From assembly GCF_018687715.1 (NCBI RefSeq), contig NC_056762.1, forward strand, positions 45,253,520 through 45,317,519: DNA of 64,000 nucleotides. Reading direction: 5' to 3'. Both the position numbers and the translations under genes were made by a program. The stretch comes from Carya illinoinensis. Its lineage: Eukaryota; Streptophyta; Magnoliopsida; Fagales; Juglandaceae. Positions 45,501-57,204 of the stretch are shown piece by piece. How positions within the stretch are numbered: the first letter of the stretch is position 1; every line of letters starts with the position of its first letter. Under the pieces are notes generated by a model. The model was given only the letters and a program-made list of their open reading frames with translations. It did not search any database and had not been told where the DNA came from.

Positions 45501-48092
45501 CACTCGTTGACCACCATAAATCTGTTTAACAATCAATCAACAATGCAGCCAAAAGATATTTACAATTCAGAATAAAAGTGGATTGCAAGTAATTTTATTG
45601 CTCTGGCATTTAGTTCGTGCACGGGCTTAATGGAATTACCCACAGAATAAATACGCACCAAGATTATTGATACAAGAATTTTGAGATCAATTTAATCAAC
45701 TGTCTTCACTATGATATATAGCATGCGCAAGCTTTTCATGGAATTATATATTTGTAAATTGACCAGTGAGATGTATGAGCAAATTTCTAGATCACATACT
45801 GGGCATAGAGATTTCAAATTAGCATCAATAATGAACAAAAGCAGTCAATGAAGATATGCAAAAGTGTATTCGTTGAAAGGGGAAAAAGAATAACCCATAT
45901 ACAAAGGAAGCAACGGTGTACCTGAGAAGAATGGGCCCTGCGAGAGAATTTTTTTTTGCTTTGAAGTGCAAGTTTGAGGTACTTATGATGTTTGGGCGCA
46001 AGGGACTTCTTCTTTTTGGCTGGAAGAAGTTTACTTCCTTTACCTCCCTTTGAGCGTTTTCTTGTTCCAAGCTCCTCACTCACTTGAGACACTGATGGTG
46101 CATCATCAAACTTGGATAAAATCCTGAGTTTAGTGCCACTGGAATCAATATAAACTGCACCGACATTGCCACTATCCGGAGTATGAACCAGCAACATCCT
46201 TTGCATTTTCCCTTCTGCAGGCATCTCAGACTTGTCATTATCCCGCATAGTCAAGCTTGAAACTGTGGCCCAGTTCGTGCCATTTCTTCTATCAAGATCT
46301 TCTAATGTGCATCTTGCGGCTGTCTTATATATATCCACCATTAATCTAGTCTTCCTTGGCTTAAATCTGTGCTTGGTTAGTTTTGCAGCCATCCACTTAG
46401 GAACTGACTCCATAGACAGGCACTGATCGATGTGAGCATTCAAGGTGGTGTTCGAGGACGATGAGAAAATTTTGCAAACAGGGCATAGCTTTGAAGCCAT
46501 TGCTAATTCTGATACGGTAGTACAATTTGAAGCAATATCTTCAGTCAAGTTACGATCAGAGTTGGCACCAGATTTTACTACCAATCTGCACTTCTTATTA
46601 GAGGGTCGGGTTGTGCTTTCAATCTGGTGGGCCGGAGCAAGACCTTCAGCTTCAACGTCGACTGAGTCTTCATGCAATGTATCAGGGTCTAAAGATGAGC
46701 TAGACAGCCCATTAGCGGGAAGTGACTCTATATCAGATTGAGAAAAACTTCTTGTGGATGGGAGATCATTTTCTCCTTCAGACCTACGTGAAGTTGTTGT
46801 CTCTATAAAAGCTTCTGGTGGTTTCTGATTCAATTGAGCATTTACAGACAAGTCTAATACTGTATAATCATTAGGCGGCCCAGACAGCTCTCCAACAATA
46901 TTCTTCAAGTTTTTATTCTCAAGTGTGCTACTTCCAACCGTACTTTCCTGAAAGCATTCGTTCCTCACTTTATCAAGATGCTGAAATGGCGGCAACACAT
47001 CCTTCACACCATGTTTCAAGCAAAGTTGCAAATTTTTCAAAGAAAAAGGCCAATTCGTCTTGATATCCTTGCTTCGGGTAATAAAAACATAATCCCTACA
47101 GTACAAATCATAATATTTTGTTAATTATGTAGTGACTTGTAACCTATAAAAATTTATGTAGTTAATCAATTTAGTGCAGATCTCGTAATCTCAAACCAAC
47201 GAAAAAAAAAGGACAATATGTCATACATATATAACTCGGACTAGCTATCTTTGGAAAAAACCCGAGCATAAATGAACTGATTATGAAAACTTTTACATCT
47301 TTAATTATATTGTATGTTGACCCCTAGGCCCAACTGGTAAAGGCTTTGAATTTGTGGGTATGCTCCTCCAAGTCTAAGGTTCAAATCTCATTGGATGTAA
47401 ACAATTTCTAGGGACCATCAGATTAAGAGATTTTTCCTTGAATAATCGGAAATGCACTTGCAAGAAACTGCTTACCGATGCCCGTACAACCCCAAGATTA
47501 GTCATATATGACGGTGCACCCGGAATTAGTCGTGACAATGTTCTTGGACACCCCGGTACCAATCGAAAAAAATTATATTGTAAGTTGACTCAAAGCGAAT
47601 CAGGCCAACCCAAGTGACAAAGGAGATTCTATGATCTAGTGAACAAGAAAAGTCGGAAATGTACGTGCAGCGTGATATGCTTAGAACAAGTATAGACTGC
47701 AAATGGGGTAGCAACAATTCTCCAGGGAGCTAGCCAGCTCTGGGAAGATTGTAATAGGCAAAGAGACATGAAATCACCAGCAAAATAAAGCAAGAAAAGC
47801 AACTAAATATTACATGACTACAGATTTTAAGTAGACAGACGATTAGGATAGAGTTTAGGGATGATCCATGACGAAGCGTAAAAGCCCGGTAGAATTAAAA
47901 GCCATGAACAAGTTCATTAGCTAAAGCAAAGCAAAATCCCCAAGAGATCAAAATAGAGACAATAAGGATATTATGAGTTAGGCCCCATGTAGGACTGATC
48001 CACAAGCAGCTTGTAACTCCGGATCTGAATCAACAAGCTCTTTGTCTTAAGATGCGAAAACTTTTCGGATCACCACCACCAGAGAAAAAGCA

Positions 48093-48158
<66 letters not shown>

Positions 48159-48325
48159 CTTATGGAGAATTTGGGAAGTGGGGTTTCACCAAATAGGGCT
48201 CGCTTGGACAGATCTACCTCTGGCAAGGGAAGCTTATGAGAGGCCCTCTCATCACTACCAGATTTCAGCTGGGAAACATCGCAAGTGCACGAGGGATCTG
48301 ATGGAGAGTTTTCAATGGATAACAT
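42510..48325 (-). CDS. HAP8: HAPLESS 8-like nuclear protein, three coding exons, about 1450 aa
   Basis: Exon 1 is 48325-48159 (ATG, MLSIENSPSDPSC..). Intron 1 has donor AAG|GTTCTC and acceptor TGTAG|GG. Exon 2 is 47095-45922. Intron 2 is CTCAG|GTACAC..AAACAG|ATTTAT. Exon 3 is 45521-42510. Phases join cleanly: IR|DYVFITR across intron 1 and SSQ|IYGG across intron 2. An in-frame ATG at 48364 would add 13 residues; I prefer 48325 from memory of the family start. Features: a C2HC zinc finger of Rad18/UBZ4 type (C260, C263, H277, C281); a basic, nuclear-localisation-like Lys-rich stretch near residue 420-435; a long Ser-rich disordered middle; a SUMO-interacting-type IIIIDD at about 1331-1336; and a conserved-looking tail VLQWSPFFPASPSTGHL. 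From memory, Arabidopsis hapless mutants are defective in male gametophyte function; the molecular role is unknown. No stop or frameshift was found. Confidence 0.85.
47322..47570 (+). repeat. tRNA-derived SINE in intron 1 of the HAP8-like gene
   Basis: A 249-bp body antisense to the gene. A-box-like CAACTGGTAAAGGC (47331) and B-box-like GGTTCAAATC (near 47390) are present, and it ends in GAAAAA. Flanks aattatattgtatgttgac (47303-47321) and aattatattgtaagttgac (47571-47589) form a 19-bp target duplication with one mismatch. Same family as 1-193. Confidence 0.88.
48097..48156 (+). repeat. (GA)30 microsatellite at the intron 1 donor
   Basis: A pure 60-bp GA run. On the gene strand it is a CT tract that begins three bases into intron 1 (GTT then CTCTCT..). 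Confidence 0.95.
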
Positions 48326-49731
48326 CTGATAAAAAGGTTCTCTCTTCTTGTGCTGTTTTTCCAACAGTCACAAGCTCTATTACTACCGCTACCACTGGGC
48401 CTTATCTTTAACTTAGTCTTCAGCATATATAACAACAATAGGCCGTTCACTCTTTCTTTTCCTTTTTTTTTTTTTTTCACTTTCTTACTCTCCCTCCAAA
48501 CCCCACCACAAAGCCACCAACACAAAGCAGCTTCAATACGAAACTGTAACTACGTGTGGATCGAAATCAAACAACGCCACTAGAATCTTCATCCATTTAC
48601 CTGCGAGAGAAGTAATTGAGATAGCATGAGATAACGAATTTGAGGAAAGAGCCAGAAGAACAAGGCAAACTGGGCTGTTCTAGACCCCCCAAGAACGTTA
48701 TTTTATGTGATGGGGTGAGGGAATTAGAAGCATCTACTCTGAATCGTCAAAATCTAGGGAAACCCAAATGATCGAGCAAAGAACGGAATTAGAAGCCACA
48801 AAGCGAAGACGAAAATATAATTCCAAAGTCAGCGAGAGTTATTTTATGCGGGGATGATTCAGAAAGAAACACTACAAAATTGAGGCTGTAGAACTCCACA
48901 ATCCACAGGCGTTCTCGAACAATCATGTAAAATATTTTAAAGCGAAAATCATATTGTATGGCACGAGAAATCTAGAGTTTAATCAAAGAAGAAACTATCA
49001 GAAAAAGAGCAATATATACAGTGAACCACGGAGACAAGAAGTAAGAAAAAAAAAAAATAGAACACAAACTAAATCCGGAGCAGCAAAGAAAGAGATTGAT
49101 CAAGTAGAAGGGAGTCCTATGGTCGAAAGAATGCAAGAAATCCAAATCTTAGGTCGTCAAGCGTGTTAGCTAACAGTCGATGACCCTATGCACGTAACAA
49201 AATTCAGGGTAAGAATAACCAAAACCGAGAGGACCAGATTCGTCCTCTTTTTTCTTCAAGGAAATCAAAAGCGACTAGATAGTGAGTCCGTCAAAGTAAA
49301 GAAGCCACTCGGGAAACATGGACACAGAGAGATCAGGAAATCACATGGAACAATGGTATATATTCAAGCTGAAGAAAGAAGCCCCCAAGAAGCAAAACCC
49401 GGAAAACAAATCCAGAAGTAATTAATAGCATGAAAACTGGGTAAGCAGCAAGAGAAGAAGAAGAAGACTCGAAAAGAAAACGTAGAAGAAAAAATTCAGA
49501 GCAGATCGTATGCAAACAGACCTCTTGCTTCTGAAGCTGTTTTGGGGGATACGGTTTGGACAGAAAATGGGCGAGAAATGAAGTCCTGGATCGAAGACTA
49601 GCTATGCTAATAAACGACAAAAGACGAGAGAAAGAGAGCACCACTCACTCGCACATCAGGAGGGCATCAGGTTCTTTCTCTCATCACTCCACCAAAAAGC
49701 AGATTTGTACCATTAAACACCACGGATTTAC

Positions 49732-49800
49732 CTCCCATCTGTGAATATGCGTTAAGAGACTCGAAGAAAAGGAAGAGAGAGAGAGTGTGTGTGGGTCTGC
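49732..49800 (-). other. Possible 5' UTR exon of the HAP8-like gene
   Basis: A CT-rich leader ending CAGATGGGAG|GTAAATCC on the minus strand has a good donor sequence. It lies 1.4 kb upstream of the coding start. The matching acceptor before 48325 is not certain, so this is a suggestion. Confidence 0.35.
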
Positions 49801-50300
49801 GTTTTTTTATTCTTTTCCTAAGAAATTAGAAATATAAATATAAAAAAATTTTGATATATATAAATATACTCGCGAATTAATATGTATATTAATATTGATT
49901 TATTTATATTTAAAATTTAAATTAATATTATTTTTAATAAAATTTACTTTTTGATCAATCACATTATATTAATATATAAATTAATACACAATTATATTTA
50001 TAATTATATTTTTCAAATATAAAATAATATGCAAAGCTGTCCTATCCTATACCTACTGATCTGCAAGTCTGCAACCCCTCATTTTCTTCCGTTATTTATT
50101 CTTCTTTTTTTATTTTTATTTTTTTGTTAATGGGAGTGATTGTGAATCTGTGATACGTGAGAGGAGGCGGACTAATTGCCTTTAATGTCGGTTTTAGGGC
50201 CCTACTTTCTTGTAAAAAGAAGCGTGATACACTCACCGTTTCTAGATGTGTAAATTCCGAACTCGATAGCCCATGTCGTCTGTTTTTATTTTTTTTAGTT
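49801..50300. other. AT-rich intergenic
   Basis: AT-rich promoter-side sequence between the HAP8-like gene and the LINE. Nothing else recognised. Confidence 0.5.
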
Positions 50301-50404
50301 CTTTTTTTAAAGGAAAGTATCTTGTGTTTTCATTCAATTAAATCAAAGTTTAGATAAAAAAAGAATAGTATCAATAGATGTGATACTATTATCGATACCA
50401 TCTT

Positions 50405-53400
50405 GACTTAAAAGCATGAGCTAAAGAGTTATAAGCTCTCCCAGTATATCTAATTGTTCAATTTGTGAAGGAGTCTAATGTAGACTTTGTGTCCCTTATC
50501 AATACGCCAACATATGATTCTATCTTTGTTAGGGACTTGATGCAATTAACTACTTACAAAGAATCTCATTCCATGATTACATCCTGCCACCCTAGTATTT
50601 TAAGAACATAGAAGCTTGAAAGGCAGCAAAAGCTTCAGCTATAAGACGATCAAGGAAGAGGGCATGGCTCATTCTTAAGGTAGCTCGCACCTTCCATTCC
50701 CAATCACGTACAATAGCCCCAACTCCCACCTTGCAGTTTGTTTTGTCAATGGTAGCATCATAATTTAGTTTCAATTTCCCTCGTGGGAGAGCTTCCCATT
50801 GAGAGTGATCATTTGAACCAATAGAGCACTTATGAGCTAGTTGTTGAGTCTAGTGGATGTCTTCAATAAAAAGTTTGACTGCTTGGATAACGGATTTTGG
50901 GTGGATGAAAGTGTTACTGAAGACAAACTCATTCATTCTTTTCCAAATCTTCCATGCAGTGAGAGCAAATTCCATCATCTCCTATTCTTCTAGTCTCGAA
51001 TAAAAGTTCCATCAGGGTTTTGAATGACTAAAAAAACAAGCTAGTCATTTGGATCTTCTTTCCACATTGACTCCATACATCTTGGGTAGAAGGGCAATCC
51101 CATAAAGCATGTTCGACTGTTTCTAGGTGGAGCTTGCATATGGGGCAAGATTCATCAGCAGTAGCCTTTCTCTGGTAAAGTTTAACTTTGATAGGGATGG
51201 CATCTAGGCAGGCCTCCATAGGAAGGTTTTGGTTGCATTGGGGATCTTTAGTTGCCAAATTTTTTACCAGGGCACAACTTCAGTTATGGCTTCAGAGGAT
51301 TGGCCATTTTCCTGTTTTTCCATCTCAAAATTTAGGTAGTAAGCTGACTTGACAGTGAATGCACCTAAAGTGGTGCATCTCCAAATCATTCTATCTGGTG
51401 TGGGGTAAGGGCTTAGGGGGATTCTTTTGAATAACTCAGCTTCTACTCTATTGAATATGGCTTTAACTAGTGAGTGGTTCCATTGATGAGAGGACTTGTC
51501 AATGAGCATAGCAACCTTGGAGTCAGTAGGTAGGAATCTAATTGAACTATGGGGTTTGTAAGTGGATTGTTGTGGAAACCATTTGTCATTCTAGATTTTC
51601 ACTGTTTCTCTGTCACCAACACGCCAAATTAGTCCTTCCTCAAGCAATGGTTTTGCAGAGACAAAGCTCTGTCGTAGAAGGAGGCATTATGGCCTTTTTT
51701 TACAGTGAGGAAGGAGCTCTGCTTGAAGTATTTCTCTTTGAGGACCCTGGCAGCAAGGAAGTTGGGGGTAGAGATGATCCTCCAGCATTGTTTTGTTAGG
51801 AGAGCACAATTGAAATTTTTGAAATCCCACAGGCCCAAACCTCATGTTTTCTTGGATTTGATCATATGTTTCCATGGCATCCAATGAATCCTGTATTCTT
51901 GTGATTGTTGACCCCACAAGAAGGATCTTACTTGTTTGTTAAGCTCATTTAGGTGCTATTTTGGCAACTTGAAAATCCCCATGATATAGGTTGGAATAGC
52001 CTGGATGACTGCTTTGATAAGAGTCTCCTTGCCTACTTGGGAAAGGAACTTTGTTTTCCAACTACTCAGTTTTGCCTGCACTCTATCTAAGATGCCCTTG
52101 AAAGATTGAGACCTAGATCTTCCTACAAGGGCTAGCAAACCCAAGTATTTCTCATAGGAGTAAGTCCCATGAATCCCAACAATGCTTGTAACAATGTCCC
52201 TGGTTTGTTCTCTAGTGTCTGTGCTTGAAAAAATGGAGGTCTTGTCCTTGTTTAGTCTCTGACTATATACTTTTTCATAGGATTCTAGCAGGAAATAGAG
52301 TTGGCTTCACTCAATGGAGTTAGCCTTGCAAAATAGTAGAGAGTCATCTGCAGAAAATAGATGGTTAATATGCAGGTGGTGTTTTCTGATTGGTAAGCGT
52401 GTAATCAACCTGTTCTGCTCAGCTTTGTTTAGGAGGTAACTGAGAGCTTCTGTCATAGGCTTTATTCATGTCCAATCTTAAGGCCATGTAACCATCCCTT
52501 TCTTTCAGCCTAGCCTTCATTGTATGTAGGGATTCAAATGCTACAATGATATTGTCTGTGATAAGCCTTCCTAACACAAATGCTACCTGAGTGGGGGAGA
52601 TGATACTAGGTAAGATTTTTTTTAGCCTATTTTCCAAAGTTTTTGCAATGATCTTGTAAAGAACATTGCATAAACTTATAGGCATGAAGTCTGTGACTGT
52701 ATTTGCGTTCAGCTTCTTTGGGATGAAGGCTATGAAGGCTTCATTGAGTTTGTCATCCCATTTTCCTCCATTTAGGACTTCTAGGGTTGCCTTTCAAACA
52801 TGATTGCTCACTGTCTCCTAGTATTTTTGAAAGAACAAGGCAAGGAAGCCATCAAGCCCAGGGAATTCGAGAGGGTTCATGCTAAAAATGGCCCCCTTGA
52901 TTTCTATTGTTGTGAAGGCTATAGAGAGTGTGGAGTTCATTTCCTCAATAACAACTTGCTGCATTAGGGTTAGACATTCCTATATACCATTTGGATGGGA
53001 GGTTGAGAAGAGGTCCTTGAAGAAATCATGAAAAACATGGCAAATTATCTGAGGATCCTGGGTTACTTGACCTGTGGATGACTGTATCCTATTGATAGTA
53101 TTTGTCTTTTTTCTTTGGCTTGAGCACTTGTGAAAATACTTTGTGTTTCGGTCTCCATCCTTTAACCATGCTTGTTTTGCTCTCTGTTGCCACTTTAGAT
53201 TTTTAACATCCATAAGGGAGTTAAGCTCTTGTTGGACATTCTTTATTTCCTCGTGTAGGTTGCCCTAGTTTGTCCCATGCATGTGGTTAAGCTACTTAGT
53301 TTTCTTTTTTAGGAGTTTTTATTGATCCCTTCTCCTGGTCCTACTTCAAGCCTTTAGTTATTCTTGACATAAATCGAGCCCTTGTAGGGTGCTGTGCAAT

Positions 53401-53750
53401 CTCCTTAGAGAATTGGCTGAGGATTCCCAGACTTTTTTAATGAGGCCACCACAACCCTTCTACTTGGTCCAAGCTGATTCGAACCTAAATATTCTCTTCT
53501 TCTTCCCCATGTTGGTTTGGCCTTTTGTCTAGATTAGGATAGGTTTGTGATCAGATTGGGTGCAATCTAGGTGAGACACTATATGGTTGGCAAAGTGATT
53601 AAGCCATAGGGTGTTTCCACATGCCCTGTCGAGTCTTTTCTTAGTGAAATGTCTGCTCTCCTTATTGTTTGTCTAGGTAAATCTATCACCACTGAAGCCC
53701 AGGTCATATAGGTTACAGAAAGATAGTGCATCTCTAAACTGTACCATTTG
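50405..53750 (-). pseudogene. LINE ORF2 remnants (EN-RT-zf-RVT-RNase H)
   Basis: Minus strand, in order. Endonuclease C-terminal part: KRLDRACGNTLWLNHF.. and HLDCTQSDHKPIL (about 53640-53540). Pre-RT: AWLKDGDRNTKYFH (about 53170). RT fingers: PISLCNVLYKIIAKTLENRL, VAFVLGRLITDNI and LRLDMNKAYDR (to about 52440). The palm is then deleted, and the sequence resumes at SADDSLLFCKANS (about 52340), the usual F-A-D-D site reading S-A-D-D. Post-RT: LSSWKTKFLSQVGKETLIK (about 52060). zf-RVT: CPICKLHLETVEHALWDC (about 51160-51100). RNase H: KLNYDAT..VGVGAIVRD (about 50770-50700). Many stops; not functional. Confidence 0.78.
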
Positions 53751-55039
53751 TCTATATGGTTTGTTTGAAGCTCCATATTTGTCTATATGGCAAGTCCATT
53801 GTTTTCCTCTTCCAAGATTTGCCTTTCATAGGCTTGTAGGGAGAGTTCTCCTTATTTCCGAGGTCACTCTTGGGGGAGTTAGCCCATTTGTTTGACTTAT
53901 AGGGGTTATTTAAGGAAAGTGTCTCAGGTGTCCGCATAACTACATCATTAGTAGATGGGGATATAGGATGCGAAAGGCTTACCTAATTGGGAAATATAGT
54001 AGAGCCCTTGGGAAGACTGTCCTGTCTTGGTGTAGAGAATCCATGTAAGGAGCAAATCACAAGATCTTTGAGGGCAAGAGGGGTACTTGAGCCAGAAATC
54101 ACCTGACCTTCCCTAGTAGGAGTTCCACCAACACGGGTTTGGTTGACCTCCTTAATTCCTACTGCCATTGCCAAAGTAGGTGACTCGTTTGCTGTTTTTG
54201 ATGTGGACTCCCTGTAGCAGGGGTTGTTGCCTCCTTCCTCCTCTGGGTTCCCTCTCCAGGATGATCCATGGTGCTCCTGCTCCATAGAGCCACTGTACTT
54301 CTTCAGGAAGACTCATTTTACGGAAAAATAATTGGCTAATAGCCATTGCCCATACTGCTCCTTTGCCTAAGTCTCTGGTGGCCTTTCTGGGCAGTTCCCT
54401 CTCTCATGCATGAGTCGACCACATTTGAAACAGAATATGGGAAGGCATTCATACTTGAAGGAGAACTAATTTTGTTTGTTGCTAAACTTGAAAAAACGAC
54501 ATATTGGGAGAGGTTTAGTAACATTGACTTCAACTTTAGCTCTTAAAAAACAAGCCCAGCCATACCCTTCCATATCTACCTCAACCTCAAGGACTTTTCC
54601 TGAACTAGATCCCATTAGCTCTCCAATTTCCTTGTTCATTCATGTGAATGGAAGATTATGTATCTGGACCCAAAAAGGTTCGGCATGGAACTGAATCTTT
54701 GAAAGGGATAAAATTCCCTCAAACTCTTTCATGCAGACAAGGTGACAGTCAAAGGACCATGGCCTTCCCTGTATTACTTTTTGTTTGTCTAAGTAGAGTT
54801 GGAACTCCATGAGGAACTTGTTTGTACCAAGCTCTTTGAACGTAACCCATCCCTTAGTACTCCATATCTTGGACATGGTCGATTTGAAAGCTTCCCTATT
54901 GGTTGTTCTGTTATTGAATATCATTGCAAGGAGACAAAGTTCCCATTTTAGGTTTGATGATAAAAACAACTTCATCTGGGGGGTGATCTTCTTCTATCAG
55001 TTTCAGTGACTCCCAATGTCTCGTAATATCTTTTGCCAT
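53750..55039 (-). pseudogene. LINE ORF1 remnant (DUF4283 and CCHC)
   Basis: It starts at the ATG at 55039 (MAKDITRHWESLKLIEED). After an early frameshift comes the DUF4283 core (NREAFKSTMSKIWSTKGW, FDCHLVCMKEFEGILSLSKI, then HAEPFWVQIHNLPFT; about 54920-54640). A knuckle CFKCGRLMHERGNC follows (about 54435-54390), then a hydrophilic tail to about 53760. RNA-binding nucleocapsid-like role in the family. Several stops. Confidence 0.75.
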
Positions 55040-55150
55040 TGTTACACTACAGACACAAGCCTTAGAGACAAAATAGCACTATCAAACGGACAAAATTGAG
55101 AGAACCTCACCCTACCGAGAGGAGAGGACCAATGTAACTTCTTTTCGCCC

Positions 55151-56339
55151 ATGTTGCTTGCTAAACATTTGTCAGTACCACCACGATGTAACTTTTTTTT
55201 TCCCAGATTGCACACCACGATGTAAAATTATAAGTAAAAAATGCAATTTGTATTTTTAATTTTTCGCAAATATAGTCAAATTATCACATTTTCATTATAT
55301 AGTCACTATTATTTATATATATACTCTCTAAAATAGAACAATTAAAATTACTTTTAAGTCATCTATTTCTTATTCATATGACAGTCAGATTTTAACAAAT
55401 AGATTAATTATATATGTGTTTCAAATTAAGTAGTAAAGTGATCATTTTAAAGAGTATAAAATGTGATAATTTTTTCCTTTTCTTTCTTAGTAAGTGTAAT
55501 GCAACAAGTAATTAAATTGATTATTAGAAATTTAAAATGTATTCTCTTATGCAAGTGCATGATATAAAAAGCAACTAAAAGAGTTACGGTAAATATTTTT
55601 GGGAAAATGATAGATCCATTGCTCCGAGCTACCATTCACATTTTTTAATTTATTTTGTGATTAAAGAAGTGTTTGTAATGATGTTATGAATTTTTTAAAA
55701 GAAATATTTAAAAGTGTTAAAAAAATATATGTCAAAAAACAACAATAACAAAAAAAAAGACCCACTTATGCCTAACATTAGCTCTCAGCGGTAGTTGGGA
55801 GCTGTGGGCATAGCATGGTCCATTTTTCTAATCGGCTTTTATTTGGCTTGAAATTTTTTTTGAAAACATTTATTTTTTTGAAAAAATGTCACCGACCCAA
55901 ACATCTTTTTAATATCAAAATAATTCTCTCGAATAAAAAGATCTGTTTAACCAAGTCAATTACCTCATTCCGTAAACAATTTTCACAAAAAATTTAAAGA
56001 AAAAAATCTCACAAAAACTTTTCAAAAACATACTTTTTATAGGCTCATTACTTTTACAAATGTCTTAGTAACATCATGATTTTTTTTAAAAAAAAAAAAT
56101 CAATTAAAAGATAACATGATTGACTACAACAATTCTCTATTTTATTATTCTTGGGATGAAGAAAAACATTAGAAATATATCGTTTGGTCTCTCGTAATTG
56201 GTAAAAATTTACCAGTCTTTTGAGACGATTTCTTAAGCTGCCACAACAAACATTTTATAGACATTTTATTTTTTTAACAAACTTCAAACTAATGTTTTAA
56301 ATTTCATTTTGATCATCATTCTAGTATTGGAATAAAATA
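55151..56339. other. AT-rich intergenic
   Basis: No gene or clear repeat. Confidence 0.5.
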
Positions 56340-56464
56340 TTTTAGTATTATAAACAAATGAACTTTTTCAAATCTCAAAACAATAATAATATTAAAAAAT
56401 AATATTATAACAATATTTTATTCAAATTTTATCTTTCATCTCAACACATTATCCAAATGGCACC
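56340..56464 (+). repeat. Tourist-like MITE remnant
   Basis: The right end matches the 12598 family: aacaatattttattcaaatttt..catctcaacacattatccaaatggcacc, then TTA (56465-56467). The left end is lost or too diverged. Confidence 0.5.
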
Positions 56465-56984
56465 TTAAAATTTACAAAAAATGTCATCCAAACTTAAAGA
56501 AATTACAACATTGCAATTAAAACAATCCAAACCGAAATAGGGTCCGGAATGACCAAAACAGGTTGAGATTTGGAACAAAATAGAATTATGAGGGAATGCA
56601 AGCCCCACTCTTTTTGAAAAAATGTATTATCCACTATTAAAAATATGATTTTTTTTATGTGTGTCACATATTTACTCACTTTTTTTTAAAAGGAGTGTAC
56701 GAGAATTCCACATCTTAGGACTGCAAATATAATTTTTCTATGTCCATTATTGACTAAATTGTATTACATGATACATGGCTTGGTATTTATAGATTGATAT
56801 GTATAAAACAATTTAAAGAATGAAGAAATACAGATATGTTAGATTAGTTATAAGTAAATTGGTAGCTGTACAAAATAACTTATTCCTAGTGCCAATTAAT
56901 ACAACCACCCTCAAAGAAGATGGATTGATTTTCTTGAGACCTAGAGCAAAAGCCAACATAAGTGTCAACGCACAACCTTACTAA

Positions 56985-57201
56985 GGCCTCATTTGGTGAA
57001 ATAGTAAAATAATTTATAAATAGTAGTAAAATAGTTTGAGTTAAGATGTTTTATGAAAATTTGAAAAAATTGTAATGATTAAATAATGATTAGATGAAAA
57101 CTAAAAAAATTTGAAATTGAAAAATATTTGTATTTGAATAGTGTTTAGATATTGAGATGAGATAAGATGATATGAGAAAGTCTGTGAAACCAAACATGGT
57201 C
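56985..57201 (-). mobile_element. Tourist-like MITE, second clear copy
   Basis: It is 217 bp with ends GGCCTCATTTGG and, reversed, GACCATGTTTGG, and a TAA duplication (56982-56984, 57202-57204). The internal sequence is the reverse complement of the family at 12598 and shorter. Confidence 0.75.
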
Positions 57202-57204
57202 TAA

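Larger units (their letters stand above)
50301..55150 (-). mobile_element. L1-type LINE, near full length but decayed
   Basis: On the minus strand it has ORF1 with a DUF4283-type domain and CCHC knuckle, part of an endonuclease, reverse transcriptase, zf-RVT and a C-terminal RNase H, the usual order in plant L1 elements with RNase H. It ends in a 3' UTR and short A run (plus-strand T/A run near 50301-50311). The endonuclease N-terminus and the catalytic part of RT are deleted, and frames are broken in many places. Clear target duplications were not found; 55177-55200 holds a short local direct repeat (ccacgatgtaa) of unclear meaning. Confidence 0.8.

Noticed and set aside
48954..49644. Plus-strand and minus-strand frames upstream of the HAP8-like gene
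   Set aside because: They are short, charged low-complexity frames in what is probably its 5' leader region or first intron.
55165..55225. Short direct repeat (ccacgatgtaa) beside the LINE 5' end as its target duplication
   Set aside because: Both copies lie on the same side of the element, so it cannot flank the insertion.
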